64,000 nt of DNA from Colletes latitarsis (lineage: Eukaryota > Arthropoda > Insecta > Hymenoptera > Colletidae), in assembly GCF_051014445.1 (NCBI RefSeq), contig NC_135136.1, positions 17,378,001 through 17,442,000 on the forward strand, read 5' to 3'. Below, piece after piece: positions 50,086-64,000 of this stretch (its first letter is position 1; every line of letters starts with the position of its first letter). The position numbers were made by a program, and so were the translations under genes. The notes under the pieces are model-generated. The model had not been told where the DNA came from, did not search any database, and was given only the letters and a program-made list of their open reading frames with translations.

Positions 50086-53000
50086 AACAAGTATGCCTAA
50101 GATGCGAAAGTACGAGCCGGATGAGGGCAAATACCAGACCTAACCCAGACATAACCGGCGTTATCCTCTAAAATATTAATCGGAACCAGGTTTAATTGAC
50201 TGTTTCAGTGTGGATCCACATTACTACGTGATCCAAACCAGAAAAAGCCCAGGATCTGGCCAACAAGTATGCGAAAAATGCGAAAGTACGAGCCAGATGA
50301 TGGCAAATCCCAGACCTAACCGGGACGTAACCGGCGTTATCCTCTAAAATACTAATCGGAACCAGCTTTTATTGACTGCTTCAGTTTGGTACCACATTAC
50401 TACGTGATCCAAACCAGAAAAAGCCCAGGATCTGGCCAACAAGTATGCGAGAAATGCGAAAGTATGAGCCAGATGAGGGCAAATCCCAGACCTAACCGAG
50501 ACGTAACCGGCGTTATCCTCTAAAATATTAATCGCAACCAGGTTTACTTGACTGTTTCGGTGTGGTACCGCATTACCACGTGATCCAAACCAAAAAAAGC
50601 CCAGGATCTTGCCAACAAGTATGCCAAAGATGCGAAAGTACGAGCCAGGTGAGGGCAAATACCAGACCTAACCCAGACTTAACCGGCGTTATCCCCTAAA
50701 ATATAAATCGGAACCAGGTTTAATTGGCTGTTTCAGTGTGGTACCACATTACTACGTGATCCAAACCAAAAAGAGCCCAGGATCTTGCCAACAAGTATGC
50801 GAGAAATTCGAAAATACGAGCCAGATGACGGCAAATCCCAGAACTACCCGAGACATAACCTGCGTTATCCTCTAAAATATTAATTGCAACCAGGTTTAAT
50901 TGACTGTTTCGGTGTGGAACTTCATTACTCCGGGATCCAAACCAGAAAAAGCCCAGGATCTGGCCAACATGTATGCGAAAAATGCGAAAGTACGAGCCAG
51001 ATGACGGCAAATCCCAGACCTAACCGGGACGTAACCGGCGTTATCCTCTAAAATACTAATCGGAACCAGCTTTTAGTGACTGTTTCAGTGTGGTACCACA
51101 TTACTACGTGATCCAAACGAGAAAAAGGCCAGGATCTGGCCAACAAGTATGCGAGAAATGCGAAAGTATGAGCCAGATGAGGGCAAATCCCAGACCTAAC
51201 CGAGACATAACCGGCGTTATCCTCTAAAATACTAACCGGAACCAGGTTTAATTAACTGTTTCAGTGTGGTACCGCATTACTACGTGATCCAAACCAGAAA
51301 TAGGCCAGGATCTGGCCAACAAGTATGCCAAAGATGCGAAAGTACGAGACAGATGAGGGCAAATACCAGACCTAACCCAGACATAACCGGCGTTATCCTC
51401 TAAAATATTAATCGGAACCAGGTTTAATTGACTGTTTCAGTGTGGATCCACATTACTACGTGATCCAAACCAGAAAAAGCCAAGTATCTGGCCAACAAGT
51501 ATGCGAAAAATGCGAAAGTACGAGCCAGATGATAGCAAATCCCAGACCTAACCGAGACATAACCGGCGTTATCCTCTAAAATATTAATCGCAACCAGGTT
51601 TAATTGACTGTTTCAGTGTGGTACCACATTACTACGTGATCCAAACCAAAAAAAGCCCAGGATCTTGCCAACAAGTATGCGAAAAATTCGAAAATACGAG
51701 ACAGATGACGGCAAATCCCAGAACTACCCGAGACATAACCGGCGTTATCCTCTAAAATATTAATCGCAACCAGGTTTAATTGACTGTTTCGGTGTGGTAC
51801 CGCATTACTACGTGATCCAAACCAGAAAAAGGCCAGGATCTGGCCAACAAGTATGCCTAAGATGCGAAAGTACGAGCCAGATGAGGGCAAATACCAGACC
51901 TAACCCAGACATAACCGGCGTTATCCTCTAAAATATTAATCGGAACCAGGTTTAATTGACTGTTTCAGTGTGGATCCACATTACTACGCGATCCAAACCA
52001 AAAAAAGCCCAGGATCTTGCCAACAAGTATGCGAAAAATTCGAAAATACGAGCCAGATGACGGCAAATCCCAGAACTACCCGAGACATAACCTGCGTTAT
52101 CCTCTAAAATATTAATTGCAACCAGGTTTAATTGACTGTTTCGGTGTGGAACTTCATTACTCCGGGATCCAAACCAGAAAAAGCCCAGGATCTGGCCAAC
52201 AAGTATGCGAAAAATGCGAAATTACGAGCCAGATGATTGCAAATCCCAGACCTATCCGGGACGTAACCGGCGTTATCCTCTAAAATACTAATCGGAACCA
52301 GCTTTTATTGACTGCTTCAGTTTGGTACCACATTACTACGTTATCCAAACCAGAAAAAGCCCAGGATCTGGCCAACAAGTATGCGAGAAATGCGAAAGTA
52401 TGAGCCAGATGAGGGCAAATCCCAGACCTAACCGAGACGTAACCGGCGTTATCCTCTAAAATATTAATCGCAACCAGGTTTACTTGACTGTTTCGGTGTG
52501 GTACCGCATTACCACGTGATCCAAACCAAAAAAGCCCAGGATCTTGCCAACAAGTATGCCAAAGATGCGAAAGTACGAGCCAGGTGAGGGCAAATACCAG
52601 ACCTAACCCAGACTTAACCGGCGTTATCCTCTAAAATATTAATCGGAACCAGGTTTAATTGACTGTTTCAGTGTGGTACCACATTACTACGTGATCCAAA
52701 CCAAAAAAAACCCAGGATCTTGCCTACAAGTATGCGAAAAATGCGAAAGTACGAGCCAGATGATTGCAAATACCAGAACTAACCCAAACATAACCAGCGT
52801 TATCCTCCAAAATATTCATTACAACCAGGTTTAATTGACTGCATCGGTGTGGAACCACATTACGACGGGATCCAAACCACAAAAAACCCAAGATCTGGCC
52901 AACAAGTACGCGAAAATTACGAAAGCACGAGACAGATGAGGGCATATCCCTGACCTAACCGAGACATAACCGGCGTTATCCTCTAAAATATTAATCGCAA

Positions 53001-56000
53001 CCAGGTTTAATTGACTGTTTCAGTGTTATACCACGTTACTACGTGGTCCAAGCCAGAAAAATGCCAGGATCTGGCAAACAAGTATACGAAATCGCGAAAG
53101 TATGAGCCAGATGGTTGCAAATACCAGAACTAACCCAGACGTAACCTGCGTTATCCTCTAAAATATTAATCGCAACCAGGTTTAATTGACTGTTTCGGTG
53201 TGGAACTTCATTACTATGGGATCCAAACCAGAAAAAACCCAGGATATGGCCAACAAGTATGCGAAAAACGCGAAAGTATGAGCCAGATGATTGCAAATAC
53301 CAGAACTATCCAAGACGTAACCTGCGTTATCCTCCGGAATACCTTTCGGAACCAGATTCTATTGACGGCTTCAGTGTGGTACCACATTACAACGTGGTCC
53401 AAGCCAGAAAAAGGCCAGGATCTGGCCAACAAGTATGCGAAAAATGCGAGAATACGAGCCAGATGACGGCAAATCCCAGACCTACCCGAGACATAACCGA
53501 CGTTATCCTCTAAAATATTAATCGCAACCAGGTTTAATTGACTGTTTCAGTGTGATATCACATTACTACGTGGTCCAAGCCAGAAAAAGGCCAGGATCTG
53601 GCAAACAAGTATACGAAATCGCGAAAGTATGAGGCAGATGGTTGCAAATACCGGAACTAACCAAGACATAACCAGCGTCATCCTCTAAAATACTATTCGG
53701 AACCAGCTTCTATTGACTGTTTCTGTGTGGTACCATATTACTACGAGATCCAAACCTGAAAAAACCCTGAATCTGGCCAAGAAGTATGCGAAAAACGCGA
53801 TAGTATGATCCAGATAATTGCAAATACCAGGACTAACCCAGACATAACCAGCGTTATCCTCTAAAATACTAATAGGAACCAGCTTTTAGTGACTGTTTCA
53901 GTGTGGTACCACATTACTACGTGATCCAAACCAGAAAAAGGCCAGGATCTGGCCAACAAGTATGCGAGAAATGCGAAAGTATGAGCCAGATGAGGGCAAA
54001 TCCCAGACCTAACCGAGACATAACCGGCGTTATCCTCTAAAATACTAACCGGAACCAGGTTTAATTGACTGCTTCAGTGTGGTACCGCATTACTACGTGA
54101 TCCAATCCAGAACAAGGCCAGGATCTGGCCAACAAGTTTGCGAAAAATGCGAAAGTACGAGCCAGATGATGGCAAATACCAGACCTAACCCAGACATAAC
54201 CGGCGTTATCCTCTAAAATACTAACCGGAACCAGGTTTAATTAACTGTTTCAGTGTGGTACCGCATTACTACGTGATCCAAACCAGAAATAGGCCAGGAT
54301 CTGGCCAACAAGTATGCCAAAGATGCGAAAGTACGAGACAGATGAGGGCAAATACCAGACCTAACCCAGACATAACCGTTGTTATCCTCTAAAATATTAA
54401 TCGGAACCAGGTTTAATTGACTGTTTCAGTGTGGATCCACATCACTACGTGATCCAAACCAGAAAAAGCCAAGTATCTGGCCAACAAGTATGCGAAAAAT
54501 GCGAAAGTACGAGCCAGATGATGGCAAATCCCAGACCTAACCGAGACATAACCGGCGTTATCCTCTAAAATATTAATCGCAACTAGGTTTAATTGACTGT
54601 TTCAGTGTGGTACCACATTACTACGTGATCCAAACGAAAAAAAGCCCAGGATCTGGCCAACAAGTATGCGAGAAATGCGAAAGTATGAGCCAGATGAGGG
54701 CATATCCCAGACCTAACCGCGACATAACCGGCGTTATCCTCTAGAATATTAATCGCAACCAGGTTTACTTGACTGTTTCGGTGTGGTAACACATTACTAC
54801 GTGATCCAAACGAAAAAAAGCCCAGGATCTGGCCAACAAGTATGCGAAAAATTCGAAAATACGAGCCACATGACGGCAAATCCCAGAACTACCCGAGACA
54901 TAACCTGCGTTATCCTCTAAAATATTAATTGCAACCAGGTTTAATTGACTGTTTCGGTGTGGAACTTCATTACTCCGGGATCCAAACCAGAAAAAGCCCA
55001 GGATCTGGCCAACGAGTATGCGAAAAATGCGAAAGTACGAGCCAGATGATGGCAAATCCCAGACCTAACCGGGACGTAACCGGCGTTATCCTCTAAAATA
55101 CTAATCGGAACCAGCTTTTAGTGACTGTTTCAGTGTGGTACCACATTACTACGTGATCCAAACCAGAAAAAGGCCAGGATCTGGCCAACAAGTATGCGAG
55201 AAATGCGAAAGTATGAGCCAGATGAGGGCAAATTCCAGACCTAACCGAGACATAACCGGCGTTATCCTCTAAAATACTAACCGGAACCAGGTTTAATTGA
55301 CTGCTTCAGTGTGGTACCGCATTACTACGTGATCCAATCCAGAAAAAGGCCAGGATCTGGCCAACAAGTTTGCGAAAAATGCGAAAGTACGAGCCAGATG
55401 ATGGCAAATACCAGACCTAACCCAGACATAACCGGCGTTATCCTCTAAAATACTAACCGGAACCAGGTTTAATTAACTGTTTCAGTGTGGTACCGCATTA
55501 CTACGTGATCCAAACCAGAAATAGGCCAGGATCTGGCCAACAAGTATGCCAAAGATGCGAAAGTACGAGACAGATGAGGGCAAATACCAGACCTAACCCA
55601 GACATAACCGGCGTTATCCTCTAAAATATTAATCGGAACCAGGTTTAATGGACTGTTTCAGTGTGGTACCGCATTACTACGTGATCCAAACCAAAAAAAG
55701 CCCAGGATCTTGCCAACAAGTATGCGAAAAATTCGAAAATACGAGACAGATGACGGCAAATCCCAGAACTACCCGAGACATAACCGGCGTTATCCTCTAA
55801 AATATTAATCGCAACCAGGTTTAATTGACTGTTTCGGTGTGGAACTTCATTACCACTGGATCCAAACCCGAAAAAACCCAGGATCTGGCCAACAAGTATG
55901 CGAAAAATGCGAAAATACGAGCCACATGACAGCAAATCCCAGAACTACCCGAGTCATAACCAGCGTCATCCTCTAAAATACTATTCGGAACCAGCTTCTA

Positions 56001-57058
56001 TTGACTGTTTCAGTGTGGTACCACATTACGACGTGATCCAAACCAAAAAAAACCCAGGATCTGGCCAACAAGTATGCGAGAAATGCGAAAGTATGAGCCA
56101 GATGAGGGCATATCCCAGACCTACCCGAGACATAACCGGCGTTATCCTCTAAAATATTAATCGCAACCAGGTTTAATTGACTGTTTCAGTGTTATACCAC
56201 ATTACTACGTGGTCCAAGCCAGAAAAATGCCAGGATCTGGCAAACAAGTATACGAAATCGCGAAAGTATGAGCCAGATGGTTGCAAATACCAGAACTAAC
56301 CCAGACGTAACCTGCGTTATCCTCTAAAATATTAATCGCAACCAGGTTTAATTGACTGTTTCGGTGTGGAACTTCATTACTATGGGATCCAAACCAGAAA
56401 AAACCCAGGATCTGGCCAACAAGTATGCGAAAAACGCGAAAGTATGAGCCAGATGATTGCAAATACCAGAACTAACCAAGACGTAACCTGCGTTATCCTC
56501 CGGAATACCTTTCGGAACCAGCCTCTATTGACTGTTTCTGTGTGGTACCATATTACTACGTGATCCAAACCTGAAAAAACCCTGGATCTGGCCAAGAAGT
56601 ATGCGAAAAACGCGATAGTATGATCCAGATAATTGCAAATACCAGAACTAACCCAGACATAACCAGCGTTATCCTCTAAAATACTAATAGGAACCAGCTT
56701 TTAGTAACTGTTTCAGTGTGGTACCACATTACTACGTGATCCAAACCAGAAAAAGGCCAGGATCTGGCCAACAAGTATGCGAGAAATGCGAAAGTATGAG
56801 CCAGATGAGGGCAAATCCCAGACCTACCCGAGACATAACCGGCGTTATCCTCTAAAATATTAATCGCAACCAGGTTTAATTGACTGTTTCAGTGTGATAT
56901 CACATTACTACGTGGTCCAAGCCAGAAAAAGGCCAGGATCTGGCAAACAAGTATACGAAATCGCGAAAGTATGAGGCAGATAGTTGCAAATACCGGAACT
57001 AACCCAGACATAACCAGCGTCATCCTCTAAAATACTATTCGGAACCAGCTTCTATTGA
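48440..57058. repeat. 49-monomer higher-order repeat, unit 1
   Basis: The unit is 8,619 bp (49 monomers less 5 bp) and is followed directly by a second copy. Very long stretches are identical or differ by isolated bases (for example aggtttatttgac versus aggtttacttgac near 49,846 and 58,465). The last three monomers, near 56.6-57.1 kb, are themselves a local duplication. Confidence 0.88.
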
Positions 57059-57320
57059 CTGTTTCTGTGTGGTACCATATTACTACGTGATCCAAACCTG
57101 AAAAAACCCTGGATCTGGCCAAGAAGTATGCGAAAAACGCGATAGTATGATCCAGATAATTGCAAATACCAGAACTAACCCAGACATAACCAGCGTTATC
57201 CTCTAAAATACTAATAGGAACCAGCTTTTAGTAACTGTTTCAGTGTGGTACCACATTACTACGTGATCCAAACCAGAAAAAGGCCAGGATCTGGCCAACA
57301 AGTATGCGAGAAATGCGAAA
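56594..57320. repeat. 3-monomer (527-bp) local duplication
   Basis: The stretch beginning aagaagtatgcgaaaaacgc at 56,594 recurs at 57,121 with the same run of private variants (gatagtatgatccag, actaataggaacc, cttttagtaactg). Spacing is 527 bp. This explains why the spacing to 48 kb changes from 8,092 to 8,619 bp here. Confidence 0.8.
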
Positions 57321-60300
57321 GTATGAGCCAGATGAGGGCAAATCCCAGACCTACCCGAGACATAACCGGCGTTATCCTCTAAAATACTAACCGGAACCAG
57401 GTTTAATTGACTGCTTCAGTGTGGTACCGCATTACTACGTGATCCAATCCAGAAAAAGGCCAGAATCTGGCCAACAAGTTTGCGAAAAATGCGAAAGTAC
57501 GAGGCAGATGATGGCAAATGCCAGACCTAACCCAGACATAACCGGCGTTATCCTCTAAAATACTAACCGGAACCAGGTTTAATTAACTGTTTCAGTGTGG
57601 TACCGCATTACTACGTGATCCAAACCAGAAATAGGCCAGGATCTGGCCAACAAGTATGCCAAAGATGCGAAAGTACGAGACAGATGAGGGCAAATACCAG
57701 ACCTAACCCAGACATAACCGTTGTTATCCTCCAAAATATTAATCGGAACCAGGTTTAAATGACTGTTTCAGTGTGGATCCACATTACTACGTGATCCAAA
57801 CCAGAAAAAGCCAAGTATCTGGCCAACAAGTATGCGAAAAATGCGAAAGTACGAGCCAGATGATAGCAAATCCCAGACCTAACCGAGACATAACCGGCGT
57901 TATCCTCTAAAATATTAATCGCAACCAGGTTTAATTGACTGTTTCAGTGTGGTACCACATTACTACGTGATCCAAACCAAAAAAAGCCCAGGATCTTGCC
58001 AACAAGTATGCGAAAAATTCGAAAATACGAGACAGATGACGGCAAATCCCAGAACTACCCGAGACATAACCGGCGTTATCCTCTAAAATATTAATCGCAA
58101 CCAGGTTTAATTGACTGTTTCGGTGTGGAACTTCATTACCACGGGATCCAAACCAGAAAAAACCCAGGATCTGGCCAACAAGTATGCGAAAAATGCAAAA
58201 ATACGAGCCACATGACAGCAAATCCCAGAACTACCCGAGTCATAACCAGCGTCATCCTCTAAAATACTATTCGGAACCAGCTTCTATTGACTGTTTCAGT
58301 GTGGTACCACATTACGACGTGATCCAAACCAAAAAAAACCCAGGATCTGGCCAACAAGTATGCGAGAAATGCGAAAGTATGAGCCAGATGAGGGCAAATC
58401 CCAGACCTAACCGAGACATAACCGGCGTTATCCTCTAGAATATTAATCGCAACCAGGTTTACTTGACTGTTTCGGTGTGGTACCGCATTACCACGTGATA
58501 CAAACCAAAAAAAGCCCCGGATCTTGTCAACAAGTATGCCAAAGTTGCGAAAGTACGAGCCAGATGAGGGCAAATACCAGACCTAACCCAGACATAACCG
58601 GCGTTATCCTCTAAAATACTAACCGGAACCAGGTATAATTGACTGATTCAGTGTGGTACCGCATTACTACGTGATCCAAACCAGAAAAAGGCCAGGATCT
58701 GGCCAACAAGTATGCCTAAGATGCGAAAGTACGAGCCGGATGAGGGCAAATACCAGACCTAACCCAGACATAACCGGCGTTATCCTCTAAAATATTAATC
58801 GGAACCAGGTTTAATTGACTGTTTCAGTGTGGATCCACATTACTACGTGATCCAAACCAGAAAAAGCCCAGGATCTGGCCAACAAGTATGCGAAAAATGC
58901 GAAAGTACGAGCCAGATGATGGCAAATCCCAGACCTAACCGGGACGTAACCGGCGTTATCCTCTAAAATACTAATCGGAACCAGCTTTTATTGACTGCTT
59001 CAGTTTGGTACCACATTACTACGTGATCCAAACCAGAAAAAGCCCAGGATCTGGCCAACAAGTATGCGAGAAATGCGAAAGTATGAGCCAGATGAGGGCA
59101 AATCCCAGACCTAACCGAGACGTAACCGGCGTTATCCTCTAAAATATTAATCGCAACCAGGTTTACTTGACTGTTTCGGTGTGGTACCGCATTACCACGT
59201 GATCCAAACCAAAAAAAGCCCAGGATCTTGCCAACAAGTATGCCAAAGATGCGAAAGTACGAGCCAGGTGAGGGCAAATACCAGACCTAACCCAGACTTA
59301 ACCGGCGTTATCCCCTAAAATATAAATCGGAACCAGGTTTAATTGGCTGTTTCAGTGTGGTACCACATTACTACGTGATCCAAACCAAAAAGAGCCCAGG
59401 ATCTTGCCAACAAGTATGCGAGAAATTCGAAAATACGAGCCAGATGACGGCAAATCCCAGAACTACCCGAGACATAACCTGCGTTATCCTCTAAAATATT
59501 AATTGCAACCAGGTTTAATTGACTGTTTCGGTGTGGAACTTCATTACTCCGGGATCCAAACCAGAAAAAGCCCAGGATCTGGCCAACATGTATGCGAAAA
59601 ATGCGAAAGTACGAGCCAGATGACGGCAAATCCCAGACCTAACCGGGACGTAACCGGCGTTATCCTCTAAAATACTAATCGGAACCAGCTTTTAGTGACT
59701 GTTTCAGTGTGGTACCACATTACTACGTGATCCAAACGAGAAAAAGGCCAGGATCTGGCCAACAAGTATGCGAGAAATGCGAAAGTATGAGCCAGATGAG
59801 GGCAAATCCCAGACCTAACCGAGACATAACCGGCGTTATCCTCTAAAATACTAACCGGAACCAGGTTTAATTAACTGTTTCAGTGTGGTACCGCATTACT
59901 ACGTGATCCAAACCAGAAATAGGCCAGGATCTGGCCAACAAGTATGCCAAAGATGCGAAAGTACGAGACAGATGAGGGCAAATACCAGACCTAACCCAGA
60001 CATAACCGGCGTTATCCTCTAAAATATTAATCGGAACCAGGTTTAATTGACTGTTTCAGTGTGGATCCACATTACTACGTGATCCAAACCAGAAAAAGCC
60101 AAGTATCTGGCCAACAAGTATGCGAAAAATGCGAAAGTACGAGCCAGATGATAGCAAATCCCAGACCTAACCGAGACATAACCGGCGTTATCCTCTAAAA
60201 TATTAATCGCAACCAGGTTTAATTGACTGTTTCAGTGTGGTACCACATTACTACGTGATCCAAACCAAAAAAAGCCCAGGATCTTGCCAACAAGTATGCG

Positions 60301-63300
60301 AAAAATTCGAAAATACGAGACAGATGACGGCAAATCCCAGAACTACCCGAGACATAACCGGCGTTATCCTCTAAAATATTAATCGCAACCAGGTTTAATT
60401 GACTGTTTCGGTGTGGTACCGCATTACTACGTGATCCAAACCAGAAAAAGGCCAGGATCTGGCCAACAAGTATGCCTAAGATGCGAAAGTACGAGCCAGA
60501 TGAGGGCAAATACCAGACCTAACCCAGACATAACCGGCGTTATCCTCTAAAATATTAATCGGAACCAGGTTTAATTGACTGTTTCAGTGTGGATCCACAT
60601 TACTACGCGATCCAAACCAAAAAAAGCCCAGGATCTTGCCAACAAGTATGCGAAAAATTCGAAAATACGAGCCAGATGACGGCAAATCCCAGAACTACCC
60701 GAGACATAACCTGCGTTATCCTCTAAAATATTAATTGCAACCAGGTTTAATTGACTGTTTCGGTGTGGAACTTCATTACTCCGGGATCCAAACCAGAAAA
60801 AGCCCAGGATCTGGCCAACAAGTATGCGAAAAATGCGAAATTACGAGCCAGATGATTGCAAATCCCAGACCTATCCGGGACGTAACCGGCGTTATCCTCT
60901 AAAATACTAATCGGAACCAGCTTTTATTGACTGCTTCAGTTTGGTACCACATTACTACGTTATCCAAACCAGAAAAAGCCCAGGATCTGGCCAACAAGTA
61001 TGCGAGAAATGCGAAAGTATGAGCCAGATGAGGGCAAATCCCAGACCTAACCGAGACGTAACCGGCGTTATCCTCTAAAATATTAATCGCAACCAGGTTT
61101 ACTTGACTGTTTCGGTGTGGTACCGCATTACCACGTGATCCAAACCAAGAAAGCCCAGGATCTTGCCAACAAGTATGCCAAAGATGCGAAAGTACGAGCC
61201 AGGTGAGGGCAAATACCAGACCTAACCCAGACTTAACCGGCGTTATCCTCTAAAATATTAATCGGAACCAGGTTTAATTGACTGTTTCAGTGTGGTACCA
61301 CATTACTACGTGATCCAAACCAAAAAAAACCCAGGATCTTGCCTACAAGTATGCGAAAAATGCGAAAGTACGAGCCAGATGATTGCAAATACCAGAACTA
61401 ACCCAAACATAACCAGCGTTATCCTCCAAAATATTCATTACAACCAGGTTTAATTGACTGCATCGGTGTGGAACCACATTACGACGGGATCCAAACCACA
61501 AAAAACCCAAGATCTGGCCAACAAGTACGCGAAAATTACGAAAGCACGAGACAGATGAGGGCATATCCCTGACCTAACCGAGACATAACCGGCGTTATCC
61601 TCTAAAATATTAATCGCAACCAGGTTTAATTGACTGTTTCAGTGTTATACCACGTTACTACGTGGTCCAAGCCAGAAAAATGCCAGGATCTGGCAAACAA
61701 GTATACGAAATCGCGAAAGTATGAGCCAGATGATTGCAAATACCAGAACTATCCAAGACGTAACCTGCGTTATCCTCCGGAATACCTTTCGGAACCAGAT
61801 TCTATTGACGGCTTCAGTGTGGTACCACATTACAACGTGGTCCAAGCCAGAAAAAGGCCAGGATCTGGCCAACAAGTATGCGAAAAATGCGAGAATACGA
61901 GCCAGATGACGGCAAATCCCAGACCTACCCGAGACATAACCGACGTTATCCTCTAAAATATTAATCGCAACCAGGTTTAATTGACTGTTTCAGTGTGATA
62001 TCACATTACTACGTGGTCCAAGCCAGAAAAAGGCCAGGATCTGGCAAACAAGTATACGAAATCGCGAAAGTATGAGGCAGATGGTTGCAAATACCGGAAC
62101 TAACCAAGACATAACCAGCGTCATCCTCTAAAATACTATTCGGAACCAGCTTCTATTGACTGTTTCTGTGTGGTACCATATTACTACGAGATCCAAACCT
62201 GAAAAAACCCTGGATCTGGCCAAGAAGTATGCGAAAAACGCGATAGTATGATCCAGATAATTGCAAATACCAGGACTAACCCAGACATAACCAGCGTCAT
62301 CCTCTAAAATACTAATAGGAACCAGCTTTTAGTGACTGTTTCAGTGTGGTACCACATTACTACGTGATCCAAACCAGAAAAAGGCCAGGATCTGGCCAAC
62401 AAGTATGCGAGAAATGCGAAAGTATGAGCCAGATGAGGGCAAATCCCAGACCTAACCGAGACATAACCGGCGTTATCCTCTAAAATACTAACCGGAACCA
62501 GGTTTAATTGACTGCTTCAGTGTGGTACCGCATTACTACGTGATCCAATCCAGAACAAGGCCAGGATCTGGCCAACAAGTTTGCGAAAAATGCGAAACTA
62601 CGAGCCAGATGATGGCAAATACCAGACCTAACCCAGACATAACCGGCGTTATCCTCTAAAATACTAACCGGAACCAGGTTTAATTAACTGTTTCAGTGTG
62701 GTACCGCATTACTACGTGATCCAAACCAGAAATAGGCCAGGATCTGGCCAACAAGTATGCCAAAGATGCGAAAGTACGAGACAGATGAGGGCAAATACCA
62801 GACCTAACCCAGACATAACCGTTGTTATCCTCTAAAATATTAATCGGAACCAGGTTTAATTGACTGTTTCAGTGTGGATCCACATCACTACGTGATCCAA
62901 ACCAGAAAAAGCCAAGTATCTGGCCAACAAGTATGCGAAAAATGCGAAAGTACGAGCCAGATGATGGCAAATCCCAGACCTAACCGAGACATAACCGGCG
63001 TTATCCTCTAAAATATTAATCGCAACTAGGTTTAATTGACTGTTTCAGTGTGGTACCACATTACTACGTGATCCAAACGAAAAAAAGCCCAGGATCTGGC
63101 CAACAAGTATGCGAGAAATGCGAAAGTATGAGCCAGATGAGGGCATATCCCAGACCTAACCGCGACATAACCGGCGTTATCCTCTAGAATATTAATCGCA
63201 ACCAGGTTTACTTGACTGTTTCGGTGTGGTAACACATTACTACGTGATCCAAACGAAAAAAAGCCCAGGATCTGGCCAACAAGTATGCGAAAAATTCGAA

Positions 63301-64000
63301 AATACGAGCCACATGACGGCAAATCCCAGAACTACCCGAGACATAACCTGCGTTATCCTCTAAAATATTAATTGCAACCAGGTTTAATTGACTGTTTCGG
63401 TGTGGAACTTCATTACTCCGGGATCCAAACCAGAAAAAGCCCAGGATCTGGCCAACAAGTATGCGAAAAATGCGAAAGTACGAGCCAGATGATGGCAAAT
63501 CCCAGACCTAACCGGGACGTAACCGGCGTTATCCTCTAAAATACTAATCGGAACCAGCTTTTAGTGACTGTTTCAGTGTGGTACCACATTACTACGTGAT
63601 CCAAACCAGAAAAAGGCCAGGATCTGGCCAACAAGTATGCGAGAAATGCGAAAGTATGAGCCAGATGAGGGCAAATTCCAGACCTAACCGAGACATAACC
63701 GGCGTTATCCTCTAAAATACTAACCGGAACCAGGTTTAATTGACTGCTTCAGTGTGGTACCGCATTACTACGTGATCCAATCCAGAAAAAGGCCAGGATC
63801 TGGCCAACAAGTTTGCGAAAAATGCGAAAGTACGAGCCAGATGATGGCAAATACCAGACCTAACCCAGACATAACCGGCGTTATCCTCTAAAATACTAAC
63901 CGGAACCAGGTTTAATTAACTGTTTCAGTGTGGTACCGCATTACTACGTGATCCAAACCAGAAATAGGCCAGGATCTAGCCAACAAGTATGCCAAAGATG
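57059..64000. repeat. 49-monomer higher-order repeat, unit 2 (cut by window end)
   Basis: This is the tandem copy of 48,440-55,557. Spacing is 8,619 bp until about 61.7 kb and 8,443 bp afterwards, because one 176-bp monomer corresponding to about 53.1-53.3 kb is missing. The copy runs past the window end. Confidence 0.88.

Larger units (their letters stand above)
33402..64000. repeat. 176-bp satellite array, right segment
   Basis: This is the same satellite, same orientation and same register as the left segment, continuing after the retrotransposon to the end of the window. It carries variants not seen in the first ~29 kb, such as ttactccgggatcc in the core and actaaccggaacc after the AT-rich stretch. 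Long blocks inside it are near-copies of one another. I see no second foreign insert, no gene and no RNA gene here. Confidence 0.97.

Noticed and set aside
1..64000. CRISPR array
   Set aside because: The repeat unit is 176 bp with no unique spacers between units, and the embedded LINE is eukaryotic.
1..64000. CENP-B box in the monomer
   Set aside because: I compared the ttcggtgtgg and ttcggaacc segments with the NTTCGNNNNANNCGGGN pattern and neither fits at the required A and CGGG positions. A centromeric role is still possible but not shown.
1..64000. Telomeric repeats (TTAGG or TTAGGG runs) as the target of a TRAS/SART-like element
   Set aside because: No such tandem runs are seen near the insert or elsewhere in the window.

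Overview
This window is almost entirely tandemly repeated satellite DNA from a eukaryotic genome, interrupted by one truncated non-LTR retrotransposon (LINE). I see no functional host gene, no RNA gene and no prokaryotic feature. The satellite monomer is about 176 bp (a recurrent variant is 175 bp), all copies lie in the same orientation, and about 357 monomers fit in the window. The retrotransposon carries a C-terminal CCHC domain of the R1-clade type. That clade is best known from arthropods, so an insect or other arthropod is the most likely source, but this rests on one domain and I cannot name the species.

Layout. From 1 to 32,215 the satellite runs without a break. From 32,216 to 33,401 a GC-rich insert lies on the minus strand. 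It has a 22-nt poly(A) tail (a T run on the plus strand), a roughly 516-nt highly structured 3' UTR, and the last ~215 codons of ORF2, and it is cut off at its 5' end. It is flanked by a 13-14 bp target-site duplication. From 33,402 to 64,000 the satellite resumes in the same register. The matching empty site is present at 47,825-47,838 in a paralogous stretch of the array, which fixes the net insertion length at 1,199 bp and shows the insertion is younger than that duplication.

The satellite has a nested higher-order structure. Blocks of 18, 21, 22, 25, 37 and 49 monomers (about 3.2 to 8.6 kb) and a non-adjacent copy at about 15 kb can be recognised from shared private variants at constant spacing. 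Spacings are close to whole numbers of monomers, as expected from in-register unequal exchange. Diagnostic variants divide the array into three homogenisation domains (about 1-20.3 kb, 20.3-29 kb and 29-64 kb). The 49-monomer tandem at 48,440-64,000 is the most alike pair and probably the youngest.

The most interesting part is the 3' UTR of the retrotransposon. It is a nearly continuous chain of GC-rich hairpins, plus a set of four interleaved 10-nt segments that could form an H-type pseudoknot or two competing hairpins. At three positions inside stems the plus strand shows a C/A mismatch that becomes a G-U wobble in the minus-strand RNA. This agrees with minus-strand transcription and with the structure acting at RNA level, for example in template recognition by the element's own reverse transcriptase.
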